NCBI GenBank assembly: GCA_029552745.1
Contig: JAKPDK010000152.1
Location: 248,001-312,000, forward strand
Direction: 5' to 3'
DNA: 64,000 nt
Source: Candidatus Hydrogenedentota bacterium
GTDB taxonomy: Bacteria; Hydrogenedentota; Hydrogenedentia; Hydrogenedentales; SLHB01
Shown here: one piece after another, positions 17,761 through 25,858 of the stretch
How positions within the stretch are numbered: the stretch's first letter is position 1
Layout of the letters: the number at the start of each line of letters is the position of its first letter
Program-made: the position numbers and the translations under genes
The notes under the pieces: model-generated
Told to the model about the DNA's origin: nothing
Database searches by the model: none
The model's input: only the letters and a program-made list of their open reading frames with translations

Positions 17761-18669
17761 CTACCCCGCTTTTTCGAAAACTTGCGCGGCGCGCTGCCCA
17801 ATAGGCTTAACAGCCAAAACGCCCAATTCCTTGTCCGACAAATTGATAGCTCCGACCACCACATTACTGAAACGCTCAAAATAGACGGATTTGTACATCG
17901 GGTCTATGGCAGTGAGCTTATCGGAAACATACTCAAAAGAAGCGCCGGCTTTTTTCAAAAAATCAGCGTACGCCCGCAAAACGGCTTCCGCATTTTCTTC
18001 GGAAGGCTGCGGAATAACTACCACACGGACAGAGCCATTGTTTACCATCCGTTCTGCCGCGAAACCTCGATTGAAAAAAGGATAACCAATGACGCTCCGA
18101 GCAACATAACGGATGCTTTGAGGATTGATGCCTTCCACAGCAAGTGCGTCCAGTTCCGAAGGTGCTTTGCTCTCGAATTTTAGGTTCTGGTCAATTTGTT
18201 GCGCGCAAGACTGCAACGCCTCTGCACAGTCGTTTGGAGTTCCTACCGCTGTAATTCGGACAAAGCAGGGTCCCTTGTAGAACATGATCTGGTAATCATC
18301 GGCAAATCCTTCAGCGCCTGCTTGATACGGTCTCGCTGTCGACGATCGATAGTTCGAGAAAATGCCAAAGGCATCCAGGAAAGAACCCATTTCGTAGACA
18401 TCAGCAACAACCACGTTCTTCCCATCCGAATAGGTCTGGGAAGAGGCCCGTTTCAACCCATAGGGGAAATAAATCTCCGCTTCACCGTCTATGTACTCAA
18501 ATATGGTTTCCGGCGTATAGGTTGCGGACTTTCCTGAGGTCTTCCAATTAGGACCGAGATGGTCAGGAAAGCGAATGAGCGACTCTACCCGGCCGGACTG
18601 TGTTGTGGAACAACTTGCCAATACAGCTGCCAGAGTTAGACCCATCGAAAGGAATCTGACCTTATTCAT
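17761..18669 (-). CDS. DUF6599 lipoprotein
   Basis: The protein has 302 residues starting at ATG 18669. This start shares one base with the stop of the upstream reductase (TGATG) and has AGGAG ten bases before it. The signal peptide ends in LASC, a lipobox, so the protein is an envelope lipoprotein. The body matches the DUF6599 pattern: YIDGEAEIYFPYGLKRA near the N-terminus, DVYEMGSFLDAFGIFSNYR, and a C-terminal strand set ending in GVLAVKP. The biochemical function of the family is unknown. Coupling to a Tat-exported aldo/keto reductase suggests that both act in the periplasm. Confidence 0.85.
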   Translation of the reverse strand: MNKVRFLSMGLTLAAVLASCSTTQSGRVESLIRFPDHLGPNWKTSGKSATYTPETIFEYIDGEAEIYFPYGLKRASSQTYSDGKNVVVADVYEMGSFLDAFGIFSNYRSSTARPYQAGAEGFADDYQIMFYKGPCFVRITAVGTPNDCAEALQSCAQQIDQNLKFESKAPSELDALAVEGINPQSIRYVARSVIGYPFFNRGFAAERMVNNGSVRVVVIPQPSEENAEAVLRAYADFLKKAGASFEYVSDKLTAIDPMYKSVYFERFSNVVVGAINLSDKELGVLAVKPIGQRAAQVFEKAG

Positions 18670-19817
18670 CACGCAAATAACTCCTGTGCGCGTCTCATCC
18701 GCGCGGCAATATCTAGCCCTCGCACACATTTCGCAGAACATCGTTGACAGGACGTGCACCTCTCAACAGAAAATGCCGCGGGAATCTCGCGAAAAGTCTG
18801 CTTTGCCAGATGAATATCACGATAACCTTCGGCATACATCAAGCATCGGTTGACCTCTTGTATGTCCACACCATTGGGACACGTCGAGTTACACTCCCCG
18901 CACAGGCGGCAACTTCGGGCCTCCAAATAGGCCCCATATCTTTCCAACAACCGCTTTTCTTCCGAGGTCAATAGAGGGGCACGCATGACGGCGGTGTCTT
19001 CCATTACCTCCGCTAGGTCGTTCATCCCTGGTACTGCCAAGGCAACATTCTTGTCCTGCAACACCCACTTCAGTGCCGCCTGGTGGGGGCTGACATCCGC
19101 CCATTCTTTGCCCTGGTATCCTCCGTTCTGAGTTTTCATCGCCACAATGCCGATATTTTTCTCTGCGGCTTTCTGGATAACCTGCTTAATTTCTGGTGGC
19201 GATTGAAAGTTGTATTTGATTAATAAAACGTCATAGAAATTATCGGGGTCATCTATTAGGGCTTGGGCAACCTCAACTTCATTCGAGTGAGTTGTAACCC
19301 CTGCGTAGCGCACTTTTCCTTCTTTTTTCAACTGGGTAATCACTTCTTTAGCGACAGGGTCCATCGCTTCTCCCTTGGACTTGAGATTATGCACCTGTAT
19401 GACATCCACATAGTCTGTTTCCAAACAACGAAGGCTTTCTTCAAACTGTCCAAGCATGTGCTCTTTCGTACCCAGCTTAAATTTGGTCGCAACATACACC
19501 TTATCGCGATATCCCTTCAGCGCCTGTCCCACGACTTTTTCGCTATTGCCATTTAAGTATCCCCGCGCGGTATCCACATAATTCACGCCCCGTTCGAAAG
19601 CAGCTTGAAAAATGGCGGGTTCCGTAATCTTTAGAGCGCCAATCCCGACAATAGCCACTTTCATCTCTGTTCTGCCCAGAGTACGAAACTCTAGGCTTTT
19701 CGCGGCATCCTCCGCCATCCCTTTACGGGGGATCGCCAGCGTCATCGCCGCCGCACCACCCACCGTGGTAATTTTCAAAAACGCTCGTCTGTCAAATTTT
19801 CCATCTCGGTGCTTCAT
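18669..19817 (-). CDS. Tat-exported aldo/keto reductase with two [4Fe-4S] clusters
   Basis: The 382 residues open with a twin-arginine signal (DRRAFLKITTVGGAAAMT). The aldo/keto reductase barrel follows, with Tyr in NYVDTARGYLNG, Lys in YVATKFKLG and His in VDVIQVHNLKS. The C-terminal 90 residues hold two cysteine groups, CRLCGECNSTCP and CTSCQRCSAKC, which fit two [4Fe-4S] clusters. Such proteins are common in anaerobes and poorly characterised; the clusters suggest electron exchange with a redox partner rather than simple NADPH use. ATG 19817 has a TAAGGAGAG ribosome-binding site. Confidence 0.9.
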   Translation of the reverse strand: MKHRDGKFDRRAFLKITTVGGAAAMTLAIPRKGMAEDAAKSLEFRTLGRTEMKVAIVGIGALKITEPAIFQAAFERGVNYVDTARGYLNGNSEKVVGQALKGYRDKVYVATKFKLGTKEHMLGQFEESLRCLETDYVDVIQVHNLKSKGEAMDPVAKEVITQLKKEGKVRYAGVTTHSNEVEVAQALIDDPDNFYDVLLIKYNFQSPPEIKQVIQKAAEKNIGIVAMKTQNGGYQGKEWADVSPHQAALKWVLQDKNVALAVPGMNDLAEVMEDTAVMRAPLLTSEEKRLLERYGAYLEARSCRLCGECNSTCPNGVDIQEVNRCLMYAEGYRDIHLAKQTFREIPAAFSVERCTSCQRCSAKCVRGLDIAARMRRAQELFA

Positions 19818-19863
19818 ACGTCTCTCTCCTTAGGATGTAAAAACTCTTATCTTCTTGTGACGA

Positions 19864-20976
19864 TTAAAATCGGCCATTTCGCGTCTCAAAGTGGGTGGGC
19901 TTTTCCCAAACCTCGCCGCCGTGACGCAACCAATGGGCTACCCATTCCACAACGCGGTCTAGGGCAACATCCGGATAACCAAACAGACGATGACATTCGG
20001 CGGCGTTTGACAATAAGGCAAGAGACGCCTCTTCTCCGACGAAAACGGGCTTCTTATCAAGCAACCCTCCCAGTCGCTCAGCCAACCAGCGCACGGACAC
20101 AGTCTCAGGACCGGTGACATTGAGAATGCGTGCAGGAGATGAAGTCAGATCAAAACATTGCAGCGCTACCAAGTTTACATACCTTTGCCATACGGCATTG
20201 AAATGTCCCATAGTCAAGTCGATGGGCTCACCCTTCAAAATCCGCTGAGCAACGTCCACCAGTACACCGTAACGAAGTTCCACGGCGTAGTTCAGGCGGA
20301 AATGTAATACCCGTGTTCCTTCAAGTTGGGAAATATAGTCGAACATCCTTTCTCTGCCGATGCATGACATGCCATATTCACCGACAGGATTGGGAAGGGT
20401 GGTCTCTGTAGCACCACCGGAGGTTACAGGAACAAAGGGATAAACATTGCCTGAAGAAAAAACAACCAGCTTTGACCGTCGAAAACGTTGCGCCGCTAGT
20501 CCCGCGACAAAAACATTCGTCGCCCACGTCTTCCCTTCAGCGCCAAATGTCCCAAATTTCCGCCCGACCATATAGAGGACGTTTTCTACATCGGGCAGAC
20601 TTTCAAATGCCCCGGGTTCCAGGAGATCCCGCTTTATCGTTTCTACGCCAGCCGCTGCAAGCTTCTCGCGTAGTCCAGGTGTGCTGAACGAAGAAACGCC
20701 GATAATTCTTTTTGAAACTCCGGCACGCTCGCACGCACGCCGTGCCATGACAGCCAAAGAAGGTCCCACTTTTCCGCCCACTCCCAATAGTAAAATGTCA
20801 CCCGTGAGCTTTTTCATCGCTTCACAGAGAATAGGGGTGGGTTCGGAAAGTCTGTTTTCGAGTTCTTCCGTTGTCGTTATGGGAGAATTCTTTAGTTCTG
20901 ACACGCAGATTGTCTCATTTCTTTCAAGTTTGCCTGTTTTTACTTCAACCTGCGGAAGTATTTTCCCACAAGGCAT
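19864..20976 (-). CDS. NAD-dependent epimerase/dehydratase (extended SDR)
   Basis: The protein has 370 residues. The dinucleotide fold is marked by LLLGVGGKVGPSL, near residue 65, and the substrate pocket by SSGNVYPF and the Tyr of VGEYGMSCIGRE. About 60 residues precede the Rossmann fold, longer than usual, so a start further in (MKKLTGDILLLG, ATG near 20817) is possible. With ATG 20976 a TATAAT at 20990-20995 lies only 13 bases upstream, which would give an almost leaderless transcript. The substrate is unknown; a nucleotide sugar or related metabolite is likely. Confidence 0.8.
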   Translation of the reverse strand: MPCGKILPQVEVKTGKLERNETICVSELKNSPITTTEELENRLSEPTPILCEAMKKLTGDILLLGVGGKVGPSLAVMARRACERAGVSKRIIGVSSFSTPGLREKLAAAGVETIKRDLLEPGAFESLPDVENVLYMVGRKFGTFGAEGKTWATNVFVAGLAAQRFRRSKLVVFSSGNVYPFVPVTSGGATETTLPNPVGEYGMSCIGRERMFDYISQLEGTRVLHFRLNYAVELRYGVLVDVAQRILKGEPIDLTMGHFNAVWQRYVNLVALQCFDLTSSPARILNVTGPETVSVRWLAERLGGLLDKKPVFVGEEASLALLSNAAECHRLFGYPDVALDRVVEWVAHWLRHGGEVWEKPTHFETRNGRF

Positions 20977-21049
20977 TGTCTAAAGCAATATTATACCCGG
21001 CACATTCCGCTCCTCAGAGTGGTTTTGATACGAAAGGTAATGCCAAGAG

Positions 21050-21077
21050 TTGTGGAATTCCTGCCATAGTGTATAAT
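21050..21077 (+). promoter_or_regulatory. Promoter of the secreted subtilase gene
   Basis: TTGTGG (21050-21055) and TATAAT (21072-21077) are separated by 16 bases. The start codon at 21179 follows after about 100 bases, leaving a leader without further clear signals. It faces away from the epimerase promoter in the same gap. Confidence 0.6.
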
Positions 21078-21178
21078 CAAAGTAAAGACTCTCGTAAATG
21101 ATTGGGAGGGCTGTTGTGCTAGCGTAATAGGAGGTCAACCAAAAACCCCTACGTAAGCCTACCCACAGGAGCACAAAA

Positions 21179-23917
21179 ATGAACGCTTCTTTTCTTCACG
21201 GTGTTTTGGTTACGTGTTCGCTATGCCTATTGCTTTTCTCTTCTGGAGTATACGCGGACGATATGCAAGGCAGTGTGCCTCAGGGTACACCTTCTGATGA
21301 CACCGGAGTATCGGTACATTATTACAACGGAGACTCCGAGGTGAATTTATTCGTAGTTTACGACCAGATTGGAATCCGATTACCCCAAAAAAGTCAAAAA
21401 GAAGCGGTGATCAACAAGCTTCGAGCGTCGTTACCAACCGCATTTTCGATTATTGAAGAAACGGATTCCTTCGTAGTCGTGGAATTAGATCAACAAAAAG
21501 ACAAGACATCACCCAGGGAGAGGTTTAATCAGACTGTCTATTCTTTGCAGGCACTGGGATATGCACCGGAGGCTATTGCCTATCCGTCTCATGTTAAAGA
21601 ACGTAGTAAAGAATATCGCAAATTCATAACGAACCAGCTTTCCGTAAAACTCAAAGAAAAGGTCTCAATTGAACAAGTAACATCCCAATACGGTTTGACC
21701 ATAGTGGAACAGGTTTCCTATAGCCCACGAACGTACATTATGGAAAGTTGTGCCGGCATATTGAGTGCTCTTGAAACGGCGAACGCCTTGTATGAGAGCG
21801 GATACGTCGAGTTCGCGACCCCGTTAATTCGCTCCTACATGGTTCCTCGCTCTGTGCCAAACGACCCTTTGTTTCAAAACCAATGGCACCTGCTCAATCT
21901 GGGTCCTCCACAAGTTTCAGGAGGAACGGCAGGAAATGATGTTAACATCTCGACCGCTTGGGATACTGTTACAGGTGCAGGAGTAAACATCGGAATAACA
22001 GACGATGGGCTTCAGGAAAACCATCCAGACCTGGCTGCGAATGTTCGGCAAGAGTTGAGTCACGACTATTTCGATGGCGACGATGATCCTTCGCCTGGTT
22101 CTAGTGATTTTCACGGCACCTCGGTGGCGGGTGTCGCCGCAGCAAAAGGCAACAATAGTTTGGGGGTGACCGGGGCTGCATTCGATGCCTGTCTTGTGGG
22201 AATCCGTTTGACCTCGGGTTACGCGACAGACAATCAAATAGCCAGTGCTATGAACCATCTGGTTTCAGGAAGTCCAGAGAATCGTGTTTCCATCAATAGC
22301 AATTCCTGGGGTCCCGCCGACAGCGGCGATGTCCTCGAAACTTTTGGACCTTTGACCCTCGCAGCGATACAAAATGGAATCACGAATGGCAGAGGAGGCT
22401 TGGGGACAATCTACGTTTGGGCAGCAGGGAACGGACGGCAAAATGGTGACAATACAAACTTCGATGGGTACGCCTCCAGCCGATATACCATTGCCATAGG
22501 AGCAAGCGGCGCAAATGGCGTGTTCTCATACTACAGCGAACCGGGGGCTTCGATGCTCGTCAATTGTCCCTCGAGTGACGGCAGCAACGGCATCACCACC
22601 ACCGACATTACGGGCAGTAACGGATACTCTTCTAATGACTACACCAATTCGTTCGGGGGAACTTCATCCGCCACGCCGTTGGCATCCGGAATTATTGCGC
22701 TCATGTTGGAAGCAAACCCAAATCTGACATGGCGTGACGTGCAGCACATCCTCGTCGATACGGCTACCAAAAATAATCCTTCAGACCCTGGATGGAAGAC
22801 CAATGGTTCAAGCCGCTTGTTTCATCATGCCTATGGATTTGGGAGGATCAATGCTGCAGCCGCAGTGCAAACCGCATCCACGTGGACGAATGTCCCAGCA
22901 GCAATTACAAGCCCCTTGCAAGCGACAGTAACTACCCCCCTGGCTATTCCAGACAATAACCCCACAGGTATTAGCCAAACAGCCGTGATTTCCCATTCCA
23001 AAGCACTTTTTACGGAGCACGTCGAAGTCACCGTAAATATCAACCACACGTACCGGGGTGATCTCGAGATCGTCCTGACAGCGCCTAGTGGCATGCAAAG
23101 TGTGTTAGCCACGTCTCGTGACTCAGATAGCGGCGATGACTTCAGCAATTGGACATTCACTTCGGTAGCTCACTGGGGAGAAGATCCACGGGGCACCTGG
23201 ACACTGCAAGTGGCAGATTTGGCAAACCAAGACACAGGGACCCTCAATAACTGGACACTCAAGGTATATGGGTATGAAATTGGGGGTACCCCCAGCAATC
23301 AGCCGCCGGTGCTTAACCCCATCGGTAATAAAACGGTATCACAAGGAGAAGTCTTAACCATTCCGTTATCCGCAACTGACCCCGACGGAGACCCGCTTAT
23401 CTTCTCCTCAGTGATTGCTGGTATAACCGCCGGCTATTCTATCTATCAGAACGTTTTCACATGGGACACCACGGGCGTGAACCCAGGTAATTATGCTGCA
23501 ACATTCACAGTACGCGAAGACAAGCCAACCCCTCTTGAAGATTCTGAAACCATAACCATCATCGTGACACCGGGCTGTACCCAACCGGATCCGCCCGCAT
23601 CCATCACGGCAAGTCAGGGGACCTTTGCCGACCGTATCCGGATAACGTATGCGCCGGTTGACGGTGCGGTTTCTTACTGGGTTTATAGGAACACAACACC
23701 AGATCCAGAATCGGCAGATTTGATCGCGGTATGGAATGAAACGACGCTTGACGATTTTTCCGTAGAGACAGGAACACCGCCCTTCTCCTGTGCCGGACTA
23801 GCCCCGTTCGTACGTGGCCCAAATTACTACTACTGGGTGAGCGCTTATAACGGTTGTGACTGGAGCGAAAAGTCGGGACCTGCACTCGGCTATGCGGGTG
23901 GGTTAAATAGCCGCTGA
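21179..23917 (+). CDS. Secreted S8 (subtilisin/kexin-like) protease with P domain
   Basis: The 912 residues start with a signal peptide (cleavage near YADDM). A propeptide of about 200 residues follows. The S8 domain runs from about 215 to 560 with the triad Asp275 (GITDDG), His312 (DFHGTSVAG) and Ser496 (GGTSSATPLASG). The DDG wording and the P/Homo-B domain at about 590-695 (VNINHTYRGDLEIVL, then GTWTLQVAD) point to the kexin-like branch. After it come an Ig-like repeat (QPPVLNPIGNKTVSQGE...DPDGD) and a fibronectin-like tail. No anchor or sorting signal is visible. It probably degrades or processes external protein. It may feed the peptide-type transporters further on, which is inference. 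Confidence 0.93.
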   Translation: MNASFLHGVLVTCSLCLLLFSSGVYADDMQGSVPQGTPSDDTGVSVHYYNGDSEVNLFVVYDQIGIRLPQKSQKEAVINKLRASLPTAFSIIEETDSFVVVELDQQKDKTSPRERFNQTVYSLQALGYAPEAIAYPSHVKERSKEYRKFITNQLSVKLKEKVSIEQVTSQYGLTIVEQVSYSPRTYIMESCAGILSALETANALYESGYVEFATPLIRSYMVPRSVPNDPLFQNQWHLLNLGPPQVSGGTAGNDVNISTAWDTVTGAGVNIGITDDGLQENHPDLAANVRQELSHDYFDGDDDPSPGSSDFHGTSVAGVAAAKGNNSLGVTGAAFDACLVGIRLTSGYATDNQIASAMNHLVSGSPENRVSINSNSWGPADSGDVLETFGPLTLAAIQNGITNGRGGLGTIYVWAAGNGRQNGDNTNFDGYASSRYTIAIGASGANGVFSYYSEPGASMLVNCPSSDGSNGITTTDITGSNGYSSNDYTNSFGGTSSATPLASGIIALMLEANPNLTWRDVQHILVDTATKNNPSDPGWKTNGSSRLFHHAYGFGRINAAAAVQTASTWTNVPAAITSPLQATVTTPLAIPDNNPTGISQTAVISHSKALFTEHVEVTVNINHTYRGDLEIVLTAPSGMQSVLATSRDSDSGDDFSNWTFTSVAHWGEDPRGTWTLQVADLANQDTGTLNNWTLKVYGYEIGGTPSNQPPVLNPIGNKTVSQGEVLTIPLSATDPDGDPLIFSSVIAGITAGYSIYQNVFTWDTTGVNPGNYAATFTVREDKPTPLEDSETITIIVTPGCTQPDPPASITASQGTFADRIRITYAPVDGAVSYWVYRNTTPDPESADLIAVWNETTLDDFSVETGTPPFSCAGLAPFVRGPNYYYWVSAYNGCDWSEKSGPALGYAGGLNSR

Positions 23918-23948
23918 AAACCAAACGGCGGAAAAGCCGAACTACAAA

Positions 23949-24791
23949 TTAGTGCGTGTTCCGATAACGTCGGCCTAGGTAGAGGAGCACGAATCCCACG
24001 AGACCTATAACCCCAGCATCGCTTTTGCCCTCGGAGATATCTTTAGAAACGGCTGATGTAGGCGAACATAGAAACAGAGGGCTTTCTCGTTCTATCTCAT
24101 AGCCAGCGTCTTTCCATGCTGCGAAGCCCCCACGGAAAATGTACACCTGTGTGAATCCGTGTGCTACCAGAATTGCCGCCGCGCGGGCGCTGCTCGAACA
24201 TGAGATATCCGTGCAATATACGAGAATAGGGTCATTTTCCCTGCCGGCGAGTTCGCCTATTCTATTCGCAATTTCGTAAACCGGAATATTCACTGCTCCT
24301 GGGATGTGACCCACTACGTAACCAAACGGGCTACGCGCATCCAAAACAAATACGCCCGCTTGCCACATGGAACGTGCCTCGTCCAGACCGATAACATGAT
24401 AGCCGCCATCACCCCCTACAGTAGGGTAACCTGCATCCGCCCATGCCTGTATGCCTCCGAGCATATTATAGACATGATCAAACCCATGGTCGGCAAGTAT
24501 GCCGGACGCGCGGGCACTTCGCCCGCCCACGCCACAATAAACTAGGATATCAACGTGCTCGTACCCCGCCAGTTCTCCCAGGCGGCTTTCTAACTCTTCC
24601 ACCCAGATGTTTACAGCGCCAGCTATCCGTTCCGCATTAAACTCATCGGGGGTCCGAACATCCAAGAGAAATATGCCACCAACCCATAGGGCATGGGCTT
24701 GTTCCACCGTCACGTCCGTGTAGGGTTGACCATGAGCACACACAGGAAGTGCACAAATCATGACAAGGGGAAGTAACATGAAACGTTTCAT
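23949..24791 (-). CDS. Exported double rhodanese with C-terminal membrane tail
   Basis: The 280 residues start at ATG 24791, after GGAGGAAAA. A signal peptide (MKRFMLLPLVMICALPVCAHG) is followed by two rhodanese domains. The first has the active-site loop CGVGGRSA and the second CTDISCSSSA; both keep the cysteine. The end is a hydrophobic helix (GVIGLVGFVLLYLG) and a basic tail RRYRNTH, a tripartite layout like exosortase-type or simple tail anchors. Sulfur transfer outside the cytoplasm is likely. A -10-like TATAAT lies at 24829-24834, and the repeat copy that begins at 24872 stands just upstream. Confidence 0.85.
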   Translation of the reverse strand: MKRFMLLPLVMICALPVCAHGQPYTDVTVEQAHALWVGGIFLLDVRTPDEFNAERIAGAVNIWVEELESRLGELAGYEHVDILVYCGVGGRSARASGILADHGFDHVYNMLGGIQAWADAGYPTVGGDGGYHVIGLDEARSMWQAGVFVLDARSPFGYVVGHIPGAVNIPVYEIANRIGELAGRENDPILVYCTDISCSSSARAAAILVAHGFTQVYIFRGGFAAWKDAGYEIERESPLFLCSPTSAVSKDISEGKSDAGVIGLVGFVLLYLGRRYRNTH

Positions 24792-24871
24792 CGTGTTTTC
24801 CTCCAATTCTCCACTCAAACAGACGTTTATTATACAGCCCGGGGACTTTCGCGTCACAAATCTGTATTCGG

Positions 24872-25212
24872 CCAGTAACTTTGGCACTTTTTGTTATGTT
24901 GGATAAGGAATTGAAGAGAAAGTTTTCCACGACGGTCATTGAGAGAAAAGTACCGACGCGTGGCACGCTGAAGTACGCCTGAGCCATTTACGAACCCCTT
25001 GAACATTTGGGATTATTCGTTTTTACGTAGTACGTTCTATTACGCCGCGCCCCCGCCATGTCATTGCGAGGAGTGCCGTCAGGCACGACGTGGCAATCCC
25101 CTTAGGTGTTGGGTGGATAACCCCGGGGCGAAATTGGGCGCAACCTGTTGCGCCCCTACAGAAGATGAAGGGATTGCTTCGTCGCTTCGGGGACTCCGTT
25201 CCTGGCAATGAC
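24872..25212 (+). repeat. Long repeat family, copy A (about 340 bp)
   Basis: This element consists of a flank of about 190 bases and a palindromic core at 25060-25212. The core is bounded by GTCATTGCGAGGAG and its imperfect inverse. The whole unit recurs inverted at 30762-31097. In 24879-24913, 3 of 35 bases differ between copies. The core contains GCGCAAC/GTTGCGC. The flank end points to the rhodanese gene. No protein is encoded. Confidence 0.85.
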
Positions 25213-25234
25213 AAAAGTCCTAGGCAAGCACGGT

Positions 25235-25262
25235 GTAGGGGCGAAGCATCCTTCGCCCCTAC
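25235..25262. repeat. Perfect 12-bp stem hairpin
   Basis: GTAGGGGCGAAG and CTTCGCCCCTAC form a perfect stem with a 4-base loop. It lies between two copies of the repeat core. A related 20-base perfect palindrome is at 25466-25485. Neither is followed by a T-run, so they are parts of the repeat mosaic rather than terminators. Confidence 0.7.
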
Positions 25263-25319
25263 AGGGGACGGAAGGGAGGGGTTTTACCTGAGCCCGTTGG
25301 GATTTGTGCCCCCGCCGTT

Positions 25320-25456
25320 GTCATTGCGAGGAGTGCCGTTAGGCACGACGTGGCAATCCCCTGAGGATTTCGGGGATCACCATGCCCTGGCTTCTCTTGC
25401 GCTGCGCGGTTGAGGGGATTGCTTCGTCGCTTCGGGGACTCCGCTCCTCGCAATGA
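25320..25456 (+). repeat. Repeat core, copy C
   Basis: The left arm (GTCATTGCGAGGAGTGCCG) and right arm (ending CTCCTCGCAATGAC) match copy A, but the centre is unrelated to it. The flank is missing. The orientation is the same as copy A. Confidence 0.8.
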
Positions 25457-25622
25457 CAACGGGAAGGGCGAGGCATGCCTCGCCCATACGGGGAAAGCCG
25501 TGGGATACACCGAGAGGGAAGTTCTGCCAGGGACATAGGAGGGCGACCACGGGGACTCGCCCCTACAAGGGATAACAGGGAGGGGTTTCAACCAATCTTG
25601 TTAAGTTCAGTGTCCCGCGACT

Positions 25623-25754
25623 GTCATTGCGAGGAGCAATCCCCTTGGGTGTTGGGTGAATAACCCCCGGGCGAAATTGGGCGCAACATGTTGCGCCCCT
25701 ACAGAAGATGAAGGGATTGCTTCGTCGCTTCGGGGGACTCCGCTCCTCGCAATG
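25623..25754 (+). repeat. Repeat core, copy D with shortened left arm
   Basis: The centre matches copy A closely, including the GCGCAACATGTTGCGC palindrome, but the left arm has lost about 25 bases so that GCGAGGAG joins GCAATCCC directly. Between the repeats, 25213-25858 holds no supported gene; the open frames there follow the repeats. Confidence 0.8.
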
Positions 25755-25858
25755 TCAACCAAGGGCCTAAACCCCTGTCTTACCTCTTCGATACATCCCG
25801 AACGTTTGTGAGCTCATGCAACCGTATTAGGTTTCAACGCGGAATGGCAGGAGACCTC

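Noticed and set aside
25090-25591. Open frames on both strands inside the repeats
   Set aside because: They follow the repeated palindromes, have no ribosome-binding site and biased composition. They are repeat artefacts.
25060-25754. CRISPR array
   Set aside because: Repeat spacing and internal sequence vary, the units are palindromic over their whole length, and no cas gene is present.
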